This document shows positions 25,221 through 34,753 of a stretch of DNA of 64,000 nt, one piece after another. The notes below the pieces were generated by a model. The model had not been told where the DNA came from. It saw only the letters and a program-made list of their open reading frames with translations, and made no database searches. The position numbers were made by a program, and so were the translations under genes. Numbering within the stretch: the first letter of the stretch is position 1; each line of letters opens with the position of its first letter. The stretch spans positions 62,001 through 126,000 of the forward strand of contig NZ_LOHP01000047.1 of the NCBI RefSeq assembly GCF_001482305.1, in the 5' to 3' direction. Source of the stretch: Leucobacter sp. G161 (GTDB lineage: Bacteria; Actinomycetota; Actinomycetes; Actinomycetales; Microbacteriaceae).

Positions 25221-26145
25221 CTTGGTGCTCCCGGCGCCCCGCCCACAGTCGCTGCGTCACCTCGCGGGTGCCGCCTACCCGAAAGGCGTTGCCGAACATG
25301 GTGATGCAGACGATGACGAACACGACCACTGCGAGAAACGCGAACAGGCTGGCCCCGGTGTCGTCGTAGCCTCCGCCGCCCGCGAAGAAGAACGCCGAGA
25401 GGGGATACAGCGAGATATACAGCGCGGCCGCAGCGCTCGTTCCCGCCAGCCCCAAGAGCGCTCGAACCGCTTCGGCCCTGGAGAGGTCAGCAGAGAAAAT
25501 TCCGAAGCCACTCACGGCGCGAACGCTGCGCCGCGCGAGAGTCACGGACAGCGCAATCGCGACGAGATAGATGAGCACGCCGACGGCCACCGCAGTGAAG
25601 CTCAACACAGCAAGGGTTCTGGGCACTGCGCCGCGCAGTAGGGCAATCACTACGACCACGTTCGCGACGAGCGTGAGTGTCAAGAACACGGCCGGGGCGA
25701 CGAGAGCAGAGCGAGATGCATACTCGGCGACGCCGGGACGCCTCATCCTCACCACCGCCACCTGCGCGGGCCGGGCAGTGAGCGCCGCCGAGCGAACGCC
25801 CGCGTGGAGCGAGACCACGACAGCCATCACAATTTGAGCGACCACCAGTGCCAGCAGGAGGTGCGTTGCCGAGACGTTCATGACCACCATCTCGGGAGGG
25901 ATGCCGCCGCGGGAGGCGATCCAGATCTCGATGACGGCAACGGCGATGACCACCGCTACAACCACCAGGCGATCGCGAACGACCAAAGACCGCAACAACT
26001 CGGAGCGTTCTTCGCCGGTTGCCGACGGCCCGTCTGCGGTAAGCCTCGTCAACGCAGTCTGAGTCCTCGCGGAGCCGCTCCCCCAGAGAAACGGCCGGGA
26101 AGCCAGGAGGGTCAGCACCAGCACGGGCAGGTAGAGCATCTCCAT
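25213..26145 (-). CDS. multi-pass membrane protein of unknown function
   Basis: 310 residues with about seven or eight hydrophobic segments (near 1-16, 55-75, 88-110, 148-172, 180-203, 225-250 and 262-285) and no ABC or MFS signature. A Gly/Tyr-rich patch FFFAGGGGYDDTG sits before the last helix. It is the first gene of a two-gene operon with a YtrA-type regulator. In other YtrA operons the partner is an ABC exporter or permease; here no ATPase is encoded nearby. Function is not known. Confidence 0.8.
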   Translation of the reverse strand: MEMLYLPVLVLTLLASRPFLWGSGSARTQTALTRLTADGPSATGEERSELLRSLVVRDRLVVVAVVIAVAVIEIWIASRGGIPPEMVVMNVSATHLLLALVVAQIVMAVVVSLHAGVRSAALTARPAQVAVVRMRRPGVAEYASRSALVAPAVFLTLTLVANVVVVIALLRGAVPRTLAVLSFTAVAVGVLIYLVAIALSVTLARRSVRAVSGFGIFSADLSRAEAVRALLGLAGTSAAAALYISLYPLSAFFFAGGGGYDDTGASLFAFLAVVVFVIVCITMFGNAFRVGGTREVTQRLWAGRREHQDA

Positions 26146-26197
26146 TGGCAGAACTCCCTCGGTAGCTTCGTTTGCAGCCCTTGGTCGTCAAGAACTC

Positions 26198-26235
26198 GTT
26201 TGTTCATTCTGCATTGATACAAACAGAACTGTCAA
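26198..26235 (-). promoter_or_regulatory. promoter with overlapping GntR-type operator
   Basis: On the minus strand TTGACA (26235-26230) is followed after 18 nt by CAGAAT (26211-26206), a good -35 and fair -10. GTTTGT and ACAAAC (26198-26203 and 26219-26224) form an inverted repeat with 15-nt spacing covering the spacer and -10. A bound dimer would block polymerase. The operon encodes a YtrA-type regulator, so autoregulation is likely. Confidence 0.6.
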
Positions 26236-26248
26236 GCTGTCGCTCACC

Positions 26249-26860
26249 TCAGGCCGACACGATCTCACCATTTGCGGGCAGTGCCCCGTCAAATACGATG
26301 GGCACCGCGGCGGCACGCAATGCGTCAGGGCCATCCATCGCTTGCAGATGCAGGTGCGGCTCGGTGCTATTGCCCGAGTTTCCGCAGGCAGCGAGCACCT
26401 CTCCGGATCGGACGGCCTGTCCCGGGCGGGCACGGACACTGTGCTGCCGAAGATGGCACAGGGCTACGATGACGCCACCCACATCCATGAGAATGTAATT
26501 CCCAGCGAGCGCCGGCCAACCGCCAGCTGCGCGGCGACCCTGGGCAAGCGCATAGCCGACGGAGGGGAGACCTCGGTAGGCGGAGTGGTCGGGTTCGTCA
26601 TCGCGCATGGCAACGATAGTCCCCTCTCGCGGGGAAAGGATCTCCCGCCCAAAACCGGGGAAGCTCTCCGGCGGCTCAGGCCGCACGAGCGAACGTAGGG
26701 TGATCGGCGCCGAGCGGCCCGTCTCTGAGAGGGGCACGAAGTCAATGGCGTGCGAGGTCGCGAACGAGCTCGTACCGTGACTCGGCACCCGGTTGGCCGG
26801 GCTGTTCTGCACGAGCCAGGTCCCGGAGAACGGGTACGCGAGGCTTAAGACATTGCGCAC
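26249..26860 (-). CDS. M23-type (LytM) metallopeptidase domain protein
   Basis: 203 residues from GTG at 26860, with GGAGG 7 nt upstream. The zinc site of M23 peptidases is present: SHAIDF (HxxxD, residues about 37-42) and EPHLHLQ (HxH, about 173). Between lie ILSPREGTIVAM, YILMDVGGVIVALCHLRQHSVR and GEVLAACGNSGNS, matching the barrel-sandwich LytM core. No signal peptide is seen, unlike wall-acting members; YPFSGTWLVQNSPANRVPSHG at the start resembles the stand-alone cytoplasmic or toxin-like members. It is the next minus-strand gene after jetC, 496 nt away. Confidence 0.85.
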   Translation of the reverse strand: MRNVLSLAYPFSGTWLVQNSPANRVPSHGTSSFATSHAIDFVPLSETGRSAPITLRSLVRPEPPESFPGFGREILSPREGTIVAMRDDEPDHSAYRGLPSVGYALAQGRRAAGGWPALAGNYILMDVGGVIVALCHLRQHSVRARPGQAVRSGEVLAACGNSGNSTEPHLHLQAMDGPDALRAAAVPIVFDGALPANGEIVSA

Positions 26861-27356
26861 GACAACACCTCCTGCATCGCAGTCTGGTCGCTCATGATGC
26901 CTCCCCGTGCGCCCGAGAGACCTGACCGCCTGCCCACCGAGCAAGCGGTTCACTGAGTCCCGAGTTCCACCGTGTCACGGTTCGGGCGAAAGCTCTACAG
27001 CCGCTCGCCTTGCGCAACACCTGCAACGAGTACGCCATGGCGGAGGCCCAACCCGTAAAGATTCCTGACAAATTCGCCTTGACGACGCACACACACCCCA
27101 CGCCACTACGAATAGTGAAAACGTGCCTGAAGCGCCACTCTGCTTGGCCGATCTACGGCTCTTCACAATTGAGGTGAAGACATGAGCGCCCAATAAGAGC
27201 CAGTGACGAGCCCAGTCGCCCGGAATGCCGCCGCGCTTGCATCCTGCAACCCCCGTTTTATCCTTTCCGACCCGTGTTCCACCCTCGCAATAGTCGGTCT
27301 GAATAAATAGGGTCGGAGAGGATTCGAGGGCCGGCTCCCCCGAGCCTCACAGCCGC
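26861..27356. other. gene-free stretch downstream of jetC
   Basis: About 500 nt with visibly lower GC and no frame with convincing codon bias. CCGACCC and GGGTCGG near 27268 and 27310 could pair as a loose terminator of the jet operon. A wadjet jetD gene would normally begin here; no trace of one is seen. Short frames at 26892-27101 and 26975-27193 look like noise. Confidence 0.5.
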
Positions 27357-30300
27357 CTAGCGAGCCGTGCCGCCCAGCCCCACCTTCGGCTTCGCCCACG
27401 ACCTGCCGCTGGTGTCCTTCAAGATGTCGTACTCGACGTCGACGTGCGGCTCGATCGCGCTGTACTTGTCGTTCGGTGCGCCGATGATGAGCTGGAACCC
27501 GAGGCCCCGCCACGCACCGATCGCGCGCTTCGTGAAGTGCGCGTCGGCCTTGATGAGGGCCTCATCGAGGAAGACGGGGGCGTAGCGCGGCCGCTCAGAG
27601 CCTGCATCACCGAGCTGGTAGCGCAGCGCCGCACCGACGATAAACGCGATGAGCTCCTGGGATTCGCCACCGGACTTCTCGCCGATGTGGTCGAAGAGCG
27701 CCGCGTGCTGCCCTGTCTCGGCATGCACCTTCTCGGCGCTCACGCGCACGTGGTTGCGCACGTCGACGAGCTCGGCGAAGTCGGGCGCTGAGCGGCGGAT
27801 CCGCCCGATGAACTTCTTCATCCGTTCGTATGCCTGCTCGCGATCCGCATCGTTCTCTGCCGAGGCGATGAGTGAGCGCACCTCGCGCAGCTCGGCCCGG
27901 AATCGCCGACGGGCTTCGGACTGGTTCTCGCGCGGGGTGATCTGCAGCCGGTGTTCGTCGTCGTAGAACGGCAGATCACGCATGATCGCGTTGATCGGCT
28001 CGATGCGCTCCTTGATTTCGCGCAGCGACCGGCTGAGCGTCGAGTCGAGGTTGGTGAGGTCGTTGCCCGAGAGCTTGAGCAGGCTGTGCTTCCACTCGGT
28101 TTCGAGCTCGTGCAGTCCGCTCGTCTCGAGCTCTTCGAGGATCCGCTCGAAGTCCTTCAGCGACGAGTCCGGGTCGGCGCGGAGGTTCGGGTTCGGCCAG
28201 CTCTCGAGGAAGCTTTCGAGCGCGCGCTTCAGGTGATCGCGCTGCTCTTCGAGGGTGTCCTGCGCGGTCGCCTGGTCGTCGGCGAGCAGCTTGGAGGCGC
28301 TGAGGAACGCCGCGTCGAAGCTCGCGAGGGTCTCGCTCTTGCTCCGCTCGCGGGCGGTCTCTGGCGCGCTGAAGCGCTCATCGAGGTAGGCGGCTTGCGC
28401 CTCGGTGAGCTCGCGCTCGGCGTCTTCCGCGTCGTCGATGGCCTGCTGGGCGGTGTCGACCTCATCGGTGACGTCGGCCCAGCGTGCGGCGATCCGCTCC
28501 TGCTGCTCCTCTGCGCGGCCGACGAGCTTCTGCAGCCCCTCGTGCTTGAGCTTGAGGCCCGCAATCTGTTCGTTCAGCGACTCGATTTCGGGGCTGCCGG
28601 TGACGAGCTCACTGACGATCCGCTCCCAGTTGGCCAGCTCCGCTTCGAGGCTCGCAACGTCAATCTGCTCCCAGCTGAGCTCGCTCACCTTCAGGTAGGC
28701 GGCGTGCTTCGCGTCGAGCGCGTCGAGGCCCGATGCGGCCTCGCGTTCGGCCCGCTCGGCGGCGAGGATCTGCGCCTCAAGGTTCGTGAGCTGCTCGGTG
28801 AGATCCGCGAGCCTGAGCTGGTTGGAGAATCCGAGCACGTTCTGCTTGCCGTGACCGCCGTGCGCACCGCGCGCGCCCTGCGACATCTGCCCGGAGATCG
28901 TGATCGCCATCGCGTGCTTCGACAGCGTGGCCGCGTCGTCGATGCAGGCGAAGCCGAAGCGGTCAGCGAGGCGCCCTTCGAGCCACCCTGTGAACGGGGT
29001 GTCGCGCACGTCGAGCCGGCCGGGAAGGCCAGCGGGATCGAGGCGGGCCGTCCTGCGCAGCCCGGTCGGCACGCCCTCGTAGCGTAGGCGGGTCGGCATG
29101 CGGAGTTCGTTGATCGCGGCCCGGAACACGGGCAGCAGCCCGTCGTCGATGAGCAGCGTCGTCGCGAAGCCGCCGAGGGCGAGGTTGAACGCCTCCCGCC
29201 AGGGCTCGAACTCGGTGCGCACCTCGACGAGCTCGCCGACGAACGGCAGCTCCTCGGGGGTAAGCCCGGCTGCGCGCGCGAGCACCTCGCGCGCCTCGTG
29301 CAGGTGGCTCGGAATGTTGCCGCGCAGGCCGGCAGCTCGGCCGCGCTCTGCGGTGAGCTCAGCGACCTGAGCTCGGAGCGCATTGGTCGCGCCGCGGGCA
29401 TCGGCGTAGCCGTCGCGCACGCTCGCCTTCGATTTCGGATCCGCGAGGGCTTTTTGCGCGCGGGCCACGAGGGCGCGGAACGCCTTCTCGGTCGTCACTT
29501 CCTCGCCGAGCTCCGCAGCGGCTTCGTCGAATCGACGCCTGGCCTCGCGGACGATCGCCAGCCGCTTCTCGACGATCGACAGGTCGCGCTCGGCGCGCTC
29601 GATGCGGTCACCACCCGAGTTGCGGAGCACCTCGATGAGCCCGTCGCGCTCAGCCTCCACGGCCGACGCGAGCGCCTGCTGCGTACGCACCTCCTGGTCG
29701 GCGTTCGCCTTCTCCTGCTGGAGTTCCGCCTCGACGTCACGCAGCAGCGAGAGCCTGCGGGTGTTCCGCCAGAGCGCCGAGAGCGACGTGGGGTCTGCAA
29801 AACGGCCGATCTCGTCGATGAGTCGGAGCTGATCGGCTGCGGCGGTGATCCTGCCACGCATGTCGCGGATCGGGCTCAGCGCGCGCACCTGCCGCTGCGC
29901 GGTGACCATGCGCAGGCGCGTCTCTTCGAGCTCGTCGAAGTGCGCGACGACGGCGTCGGCGGTGCCGAGGGTGTCTGGCTCCTCAAGCACCATCCGCTTG
30001 TAGAGTTCGTCGACCGTGGTGATCTGCTGGCCCGCCTGAATGCGCGCGAGCAGGCTCATCGCCTTCGATCCGGCACCGGATGCCCCGATGCCGAGCACGG
30101 CGTGCATCTTCGCCGAGAACTCCCGGTCGGTGGAGAAGGTTTCGAGCCCCGCGGCCTTCACTGCGGAGTCGCTCAGGCGCTGACCGGCAGCGGCTTCGAG
30201 CGCCGCGAGATCGAGCGGCCCGTCGCAGGTCGCGCGCACGCGCACCGTGTCCTCGATGATGCGCGCGGTCGCCGGAATGTACCAGGCCCGCACGGCCGTG

Positions 30301-30716
30301 AACTGCGAACCGTCGTGGTCGGTCCAGGTCATCGCGATCGCGGTCCAGGTGTCCTCCCCGTCACCGCGCAGCACGCGCACGTGCGTGCCCTCGTCAGTGC
30401 GGGACTCGTCGAGCTTGCCGCGGCCGTACGAGAGAATGTTGCGCTGCTCCTCGCCGCGCGAGCGCCCCGAGACGCCGCCGTTCGAGGCACCGTTGAAGGG
30501 GGTCGTGTGCGGCATCATGAGCGCGATGTACGCGTCCATCAGGGTTGACTTGCCGGAGCCCGATCCGCCACAGAACAGCGTCGCGTTCGGCGAGAACTTC
30601 ACGCGGTGCGCGCCGTCGTAGCCGCCCCAGTTCACGAGCTGCAGCTCGTCGGCGACCCACTGCTGCCCGCGGGAGGCGGCAGGGATCAGTCCAAACAGTG
30701 TGTCGAGCATGGTCAT
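27357..30716 (-). CDS. jetC: JetC/MksB-like SMC-type ATPase of a Wadjet/Mks system
   Basis: 1119 residues. Walker A is [10 protein letters not shown] at residues 49-58, after an N-terminal segment [17 protein letters not shown] typical of the JetC/MksB group. Long coiled-coil-prone stretches (about 300-480 and 680-900) flank a hinge-like middle (about 500-660). The ABC signature is [10 protein letters not shown] (about 1020) and Walker B is [14 protein letters not shown]. The ATPase drives DNA loop extrusion in Wadjet anti-plasmid complexes. The start overlaps jetB by ATGA. It is the last gene of the operon here; jetD is absent. Confidence 0.92.
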   Translation of the reverse strand: MTMLDTLFGLIPAASRGQQWVADELQLVNWGGYDGAHRVKFSPNATLFCGGSGSGKSTLMDAYIALMMPHTTPFNGASNGGVSGRSRGEEQRNILSYGRGKLDESRTDEGTHVRVLRGDGEDTWTAIAMTWTDHDGSQFTAVRAWYIPATARIIEDTVRVRATCDGPLDLAALEAAAGQRLSDSAVKAAGLETFSTDREFSAKMHAVLGIGASGAGSKAMSLLARIQAGQQITTVDELYKRMVLEEPDTLGTADAVVAHFDELEETRLRMVTAQRQVRALSPIRDMRGRITAAADQLRLIDEIGRFADPTSLSALWRNTRRLSLLRDVEAELQQEKANADQEVRTQQALASAVEAERDGLIEVLRNSGGDRIERAERDLSIVEKRLAIVREARRRFDEAAAELGEEVTTEKAFRALVARAQKALADPKSKASVRDGYADARGATNALRAQVAELTAERGRAAGLRGNIPSHLHEAREVLARAAGLTPEELPFVGELVEVRTEFEPWREAFNLALGGFATTLLIDDGLLPVFRAAINELRMPTRLRYEGVPTGLRRTARLDPAGLPGRLDVRDTPFTGWLEGRLADRFGFACIDDAATLSKHAMAITISGQMSQGARGAHGGHGKQNVLGFSNQLRLADLTEQLTNLEAQILAAERAEREAASGLDALDAKHAAYLKVSELSWEQIDVASLEAELANWERIVSELVTGSPEIESLNEQIAGLKLKHEGLQKLVGRAEEQQERIAARWADVTDEVDTAQQAIDDAEDAERELTEAQAAYLDERFSAPETARERSKSETLASFDAAFLSASKLLADDQATAQDTLEEQRDHLKRALESFLESWPNPNLRADPDSSLKDFERILEELETSGLHELETEWKHSLLKLSGNDLTNLDSTLSRSLREIKERIEPINAIMRDLPFYDDEHRLQITPRENQSEARRRFRAELREVRSLIASAENDADREQAYERMKKFIGRIRRSAPDFAELVDVRNHVRVSAEKVHAETGQHAALFDHIGEKSGGESQELIAFIVGAALRYQLGDAGSERPRYAPVFLDEALIKADAHFTKRAIGAWRGLGFQLIIGAPNDKYSAIEPHVDVEYDILKDTSGRSWAKPKVGLGGTAR

Positions 30717-31549
30717 GCTGATGCGCCCTCGTGATCCTGTTCAGTGGTGTCTTGCTCGGCGGTGTCTTGCTCGGCGGTGTCGGTGGGATCTGGATCCGCT
30801 ACCGTCTGCGCCGGAGCCGCCGCCTGCGCCGAAGCAGCCGGAGCGGTCTGCTCGCGCAGCCAGCCCTGCAGTTCGCGCAGCCGGTCCGCGCTCAGCACGA
30901 CCTCGACGAGCGGGGTAATCGTGAAGCGTCCCTCGGTCTCTTCCTCAACGATGCCCTCCTGGCGGAGCCGGCCGAGCGCGCTGCGCACGGTCTTCTGCCT
31001 GGCCGCAGGGCTGCCCTCCTGCTCGTTGAAGTAGCTGAGCACGGTCTGCTCGATCTCTTCGACGTCGATCCGCACGGCGAGCTCCCCCGCCGTTGACTCG
31101 CGCTGGTACACGGTGCGGAGGTAAACGAGCACGAGCGTCTCTGCCCGGTTGTAGGACTCGTCGCGCAGCAGCACGGGCACCTCGAGCTCCTCCGAGCGCA
31201 CCTGCTGCTTGTAGGCGACACCGCGCTCGGGGTCGACGATGAGCCGCACGAACAGGTCGTGCAGCCGCGATTCGATGACCTGCTGATTCTCGAGCAGCAC
31301 CGCCCACTCGTCGCTGTGCTTTTCTGCGAAGATAACGCGGCGCTGCAGCAGCCGCACGAGCACGCGGCGCACGGCCGGTTCGAGCACGCCGCGATCCCCC
31401 GCGAAGTATTCCTCGGGGTCGTTCTCCATCGCGACGGGCGCGACGAAGGGAGCCCCGGCGGTGCCGGGTGCGTCGGCGTCGGGTGCCTCGGTATCGGGCG
31501 CTTCGGTGTCGCGCACTTCAGCTGCGGTCTGGTCAGTCATGCGTGTCAT
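30713..31549 (-). CDS. jetB: JetB/MksE-like protein (DUF4194)
   Basis: 278 residues; ATG at 31540 is an alternative start with better ribosome-site spacing. The DUF4194 core covers about 45-215: [68 protein letters not shown] and [19 protein letters not shown]. This is the winged-helix kite subunit of the complex. Both ends are low-complexity repeats: [15 protein letters not shown] near the start and [14 protein letters not shown] near the end, the latter from a 15-nt tandem repeat (about 30738-30783). The gene overlaps jetA by 17 nt and jetC by 4 nt. Confidence 0.9.
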   Translation of the reverse strand: MTRMTDQTAAEVRDTEAPDTEAPDADAPGTAGAPFVAPVAMENDPEEYFAGDRGVLEPAVRRVLVRLLQRRVIFAEKHSDEWAVLLENQQVIESRLHDLFVRLIVDPERGVAYKQQVRSEELEVPVLLRDESYNRAETLVLVYLRTVYQRESTAGELAVRIDVEEIEQTVLSYFNEQEGSPAARQKTVRSALGRLRQEGIVEEETEGRFTITPLVEVVLSADRLRELQGWLREQTAPAASAQAAAPAQTVADPDPTDTAEQDTAEQDTTEQDHEGASA

Positions 31550-33035
31550 CTTTCAGTGTGCGCGCGGTCACCGCGCCGAAGGCGAACTGGCGGGTGGTCC
31601 CGTCGGGACGCAGGGCCTCGACGACGGAGACCTCGCCGCTTTCGGTGAGGCCGTTGCGGTGTGCAATTTCGAGGAGGCCGAGCAGGTCGGCCGGGCGGCG
31701 GTTCTCGTCGCTGTCGATCCCAGAGAAGGCCTCGGCGAGATCAAAGTGGTCGCCAGCGATGCCCGCGACGTAGTCCTCAAGCTCGGAGTAGTTCGGGCCG
31801 CCCCACGCGCGCGTATCGGCATCGACGAACTCTGCGCGCTCGGCAGCCTCGCGGGCGGCACTCAGCGGCACGGGAGTGTTCGGCGGGCGCGGATCGCTCA
31901 CGGTCTGCCTGAGGTGGCCGATGCCTGCGGTCGGGAGGCTCCGCAGTGGATCGATGCGATCCCCCGCCTTCGACTCCGGCACCCACGCCTGCAGGCCAGC
32001 CATGACGCTGCGCAGCAGGTGATCGACCTCGCGGTCGCGGATCGGATCGTGCGTGCGCACCTGCGTCGTGATGACGTGTGAGGCGCGGCGCTGCGCACCG
32101 AGCACCTCCTCGACACCCTGTTCGACGCGCTTCGCGATCGCGCGCAGGTCGTTCCGCTGCTCCGCGCTCATGTGGCGTGTGAAGGGCTTCCCGAGGAGGT
32201 TCTGCAGCTGCTCGGTGAGGTTGTCGATGTGTTCGGGATCGCCGATGAGTTCGAGCGCGCCCGCGAAGGCGCGCCCCTCCGGCGTCGCCTCCATGACGTG
32301 CTCGCCGCGGTGCAGGTACTCGCGGAGCACCTCGCCCGCGGGGCGCTCGTCGCGGCGCAGCTGGGCCAGGACGTCGCGCTGCATCGCGTTGATCGACTCG
32401 GCGACGCGCACGAAGTCGGCCGGCAGCTCGCGCGACAGGTGCAGCACGTTCTCGGTGTCTTCAAGCAGCTGATCGTCGTCAATGGGGTCGAGCTCGCCGT
32501 CTTCGGCCTCGATCCGCTCGATCATCGCGATCTCGGCGTCGAGCGCCGCCCGTTCCTCGCGGAGCCTCGCGAGCCTGATCTGCGGGTCGGTCTCGGCGCT
32601 CTGCGTGAGCTGCTCGACCGATTCGAGGAGCGTCCGCACGCGCGACCGCGACACCTTCGCGCGGCCGCCGCCAGCACGGCCGGCGACCTCGAGCGCCCCG
32701 ACAGCCTGCGCCGACAGCTTGTACAGCTCAACGCCGTCGTGGATCTGCGGCACGAGCCAGCCGACGCGCGCCCAGTAGCGGCAGATGTCGCGGCCCGAAC
32801 CGTTCGGCAGTGTCCTGTCGCCGAGGTCGTAGCCCGCGGCCCGCAGCTCCTCGACGAAGGTGCCCACCTCGACGTGCGCGTCGGCGATCGGTACGCTCGG
32901 CCGCTCGGCGGAGAACATCACCGAGAGCACCGACACCACGAAGGGTGCATACCTACCGTGCAGCAGGTCAAGCGTCGGGTTCTTGAACGCTGCCACCGCA
33001 CGCTGATACGCGGTCTCTGCTCTCGAACTTGTCAC
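31533..33035 (-). CDS. jetA: JetA/MksF-like protein (DUF3375)
   Basis: 500 residues from GTG at 33035. DUF3375 features are seen: [26 protein letters not shown] near the start, [31 protein letters not shown] for the winged helix, then a helical stretch with [24 protein letters not shown] and [23 protein letters not shown]. This is the kleisin-like subunit that bridges the SMC heads. It is the first gene of jetABC. A TATCCT box 6 nt above the GTG could support a leaderless transcript, but no -35 is convincing. Confidence 0.9.
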   Translation of the reverse strand: MTSSRAETAYQRAVAAFKNPTLDLLHGRYAPFVVSVLSVMFSAERPSVPIADAHVEVGTFVEELRAAGYDLGDRTLPNGSGRDICRYWARVGWLVPQIHDGVELYKLSAQAVGALEVAGRAGGGRAKVSRSRVRTLLESVEQLTQSAETDPQIRLARLREERAALDAEIAMIERIEAEDGELDPIDDDQLLEDTENVLHLSRELPADFVRVAESINAMQRDVLAQLRRDERPAGEVLREYLHRGEHVMEATPEGRAFAGALELIGDPEHIDNLTEQLQNLLGKPFTRHMSAEQRNDLRAIAKRVEQGVEEVLGAQRRASHVITTQVRTHDPIRDREVDHLLRSVMAGLQAWVPESKAGDRIDPLRSLPTAGIGHLRQTVSDPRPPNTPVPLSAAREAAERAEFVDADTRAWGGPNYSELEDYVAGIAGDHFDLAEAFSGIDSDENRRPADLLGLLEIAHRNGLTESGEVSVVEALRPDGTTRQFAFGAVTARTLKDDTHD

Positions 33036-33257
33036 CGATCAAGGATAGCGGGCTGCGGGGTGCTCGTCGGGCGCGGCGGACGGGCCTGTCCGCCGAACAT
33101 CGCGGAGCAGCCCACGCGCCGTTGAACGAGGAAGGAGCCTCGGACTAAACCCTCCGAGAGCAGATCGTTCAGCATGGTTTGGCGCAAAACTATGAAACAG
33201 CTCCCAATCTGGATAAAACCCTTACTCATTACCCCTTAGTGTGCAAGCATTCTATCC

Positions 33258-33848
33258 ATGAGGGCGATCACCGAAAGCTTGCCATCCACATTCACTACCG
33301 AGACGGCGCGACAACACGGCGTGCATCCGCGCGTGCTGTATTGCTGGCGAGATGAGGGCGAAGTGGTGGAGCTCTCTCGCGGTGTATTCCGTCGCTCCGA
33401 TGCACCGCCTGCGTCACACCCAGATGAGCTGGCAGTCGCGTACCGCGCACCGCGCGCAATTATGTGCTGCGTGTCGGCTGCCGCTCTCCATGGACTCACT
33501 GACGAGATGCCAGCTTCGGTGCAGATCGCAGTGCCCAAGCGTTCCCACACCCCCGTGATCACCTACCCCCCGGTCACAGTGTTCCGATTCGACGAGGCAA
33601 CATTTGAGCTTGGCCTCTCGTCGTTTGAAGCAGGCCCGGGCGAGGCGGTGCGGATCTACGACGCAACACGCACCGTCGTCGACCTGATGCGCTTCCGTCA
33701 CCGATTCGGTGAACCACTCGCGCACACGGCCCTGAATCGATACCTGGATTCTGCCGGAGCGCAGCCCGCGCTACTCCTGGACTTTGCGGAAGCGCTCAGC
33801 GTATTCGGGCCGGTACGTGCTGCCCTAGACGTCGCGAGCGCCCGATGA
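33258..33848 (+). CDS. abiEi: AbiEi-type antitoxin (type IV TA regulator)
   Basis: 196 residues. The N-terminal winged helix reads FTTETARQHGVHPRVLYCWRDEGEVVELSRGVFRR (about 12-46), followed by AYRAPRAIMCCVSAAALHGLTDEMP, the typical AbiEi linker, and VRIYDATRTVVDLMRFRHRFGEPLAHTALNRYL in the C-terminal domain. AbiEi represses its own promoter and counters AbiEii without binding it. ATGA overlap with the toxin gene shows an operon. It is divergent from jetABC with 222 nt between. GC content is lower than in housekeeping neighbours. Confidence 0.88.
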   Translation: MRAITESLPSTFTTETARQHGVHPRVLYCWRDEGEVVELSRGVFRRSDAPPASHPDELAVAYRAPRAIMCCVSAAALHGLTDEMPASVQIAVPKRSHTPVITYPPVTVFRFDEATFELGLSSFEAGPGEAVRIYDATRTVVDLMRFRHRFGEPLAHTALNRYLDSAGAQPALLLDFAEALSVFGPVRAALDVASAR

Positions 33849-34753
33849 CTCGGCCAACCCGAGACAGCGCTGCGGGCCGCGCGTACCTGGACCTCCAGAA
33901 TCGCGCCCGGCGAGAGAACCGCGGCACGCAAGAGCTCCTGACGATGTACGTTGTTGAACGGTGGCTGGCCCGACTGGCCCATTCTCCTTACGTGGACGAT
34001 TTCGTACTCAAGGGCGGCATGCTGTTGGCGTCATTCGGTGCCCGTCGTCCGACCGTCGATGCGGACGCGCTGGCGAGAAACATGGCCGCTGACGAGACCA
34101 CCGTTGCAGGCCGTGTCGCAGAGATCGCTGCGCTCGAAAGCGCAGACGACGGCATCGAGTTTTTGCCGGACACCGTCGCGACCACAGTGATTCGTGACGA
34201 CGCACTCTATTCCGGTGTCCGGGTGACCATGTGGGCGCAGCTAGCAACCGCCAGGCTGAAGCTGCAGCTGGACATCAACTTTGGGGATCCAGTGACACCG
34301 GCACCTCGCTTGGTCCAGCTGCCGGCGCTCCGGCCCGATACCAAACCTATCCACATACTTGGCTACCCAATCGAAACCGTATTGGCGGAGAAGTTAGTCA
34401 CCGCGATAGACCTGAGGCGTGCCAATACACGCGTGCGAGACTTCGTCGACATTCATATTCTCACTGGTACGCAGCGCGTGCGCTGCGGCTCAGTTCGTGC
34501 GGCCATCGAGGCGACCGCCGCCTTTCGGGGCGTCGCGCTGACGCCCTTCTCGCAAGCAACCGTGGGGCTCGGAGCGCTCCGAGCAAAGACATATGCCGCG
34601 TATCGCAACGGCCTGGGTACGGCAGCTCAAACTCTCCCCTCGCAGTTCGTCGAGACGATTTCCGACATTGCGGCGTTCATTGATCCCGCGATGGACGGGC
34701 TCGATGGAGCGGCAGAATGGAATCCCCCGGTGCGACAGTGGGAGCTCGAGTGA
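33845..34753 (+). CDS. abiEii: AbiEii/AbiGii-family nucleotidyltransferase toxin
   Basis: 302 residues. The nucleotidyltransferase motifs are in order: FVLKGGMLLASFGARRPTVDADA (KGG at 56-58, Asp72 and Asp74), the strand KLQLDINFGDPV with a third acidic residue (about residue 140), the ETVLAEKLVTAIDL helix, and RVRDFVDIHIL. All four match the DUF1814/AbiEii family, whose members attach nucleotides to tRNA acceptor ends in studied cases. The C-terminus overlaps the LuxR-type regulator gene on the other strand by 77 nt. Confidence 0.9.
   Translation: MTRPTRDSAAGRAYLDLQNRARRENRGTQELLTMYVVERWLARLAHSPYVDDFVLKGGMLLASFGARRPTVDADALARNMAADETTVAGRVAEIAALESADDGIEFLPDTVATTVIRDDALYSGVRVTMWAQLATARLKLQLDINFGDPVTPAPRLVQLPALRPDTKPIHILGYPIETVLAEKLVTAIDLRRANTRVRDFVDIHILTGTQRVRCGSVRAAIEATAAFRGVALTPFSQATVGLGALRAKTYAAYRNGLGTAAQTLPSQFVETISDIAAFIDPAMDGLDGAAEWNPPVRQWELE

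Noticed and set aside
26892-27101. 69-residue minus-strand frame in the gap after jetC
   Set aside because: No ribosome site, low-bias codons and no recognisable motif; treated as noise and not as a jetD remnant.
26975-27193. Short minus-strand frame with a KSRRSAKQ segment that recalls phage resolvase-like proteins
   Set aside because: Only about ten residues resemble that family; the rest has no pattern, and codon bias is poor.
27951-30548. Long plus-strand frames opposite jetC
   Set aside because: Antisense shadows; Leu/Arg/Glu-rich text without domains, while jetC shows Walker A, signature and Walker B.
30738-30783. Tandem 15-nt repeats considered as a CRISPR-like or mobile repeat
   Set aside because: They are in frame within jetB and encode the acidic AEQDT tail; there are no spacers.
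33032-33229. 65-residue minus-strand frame in the jetA-abiEi gap
   Set aside because: It ends inside the jetA start region, has poor codon bias and would cover both promoters.
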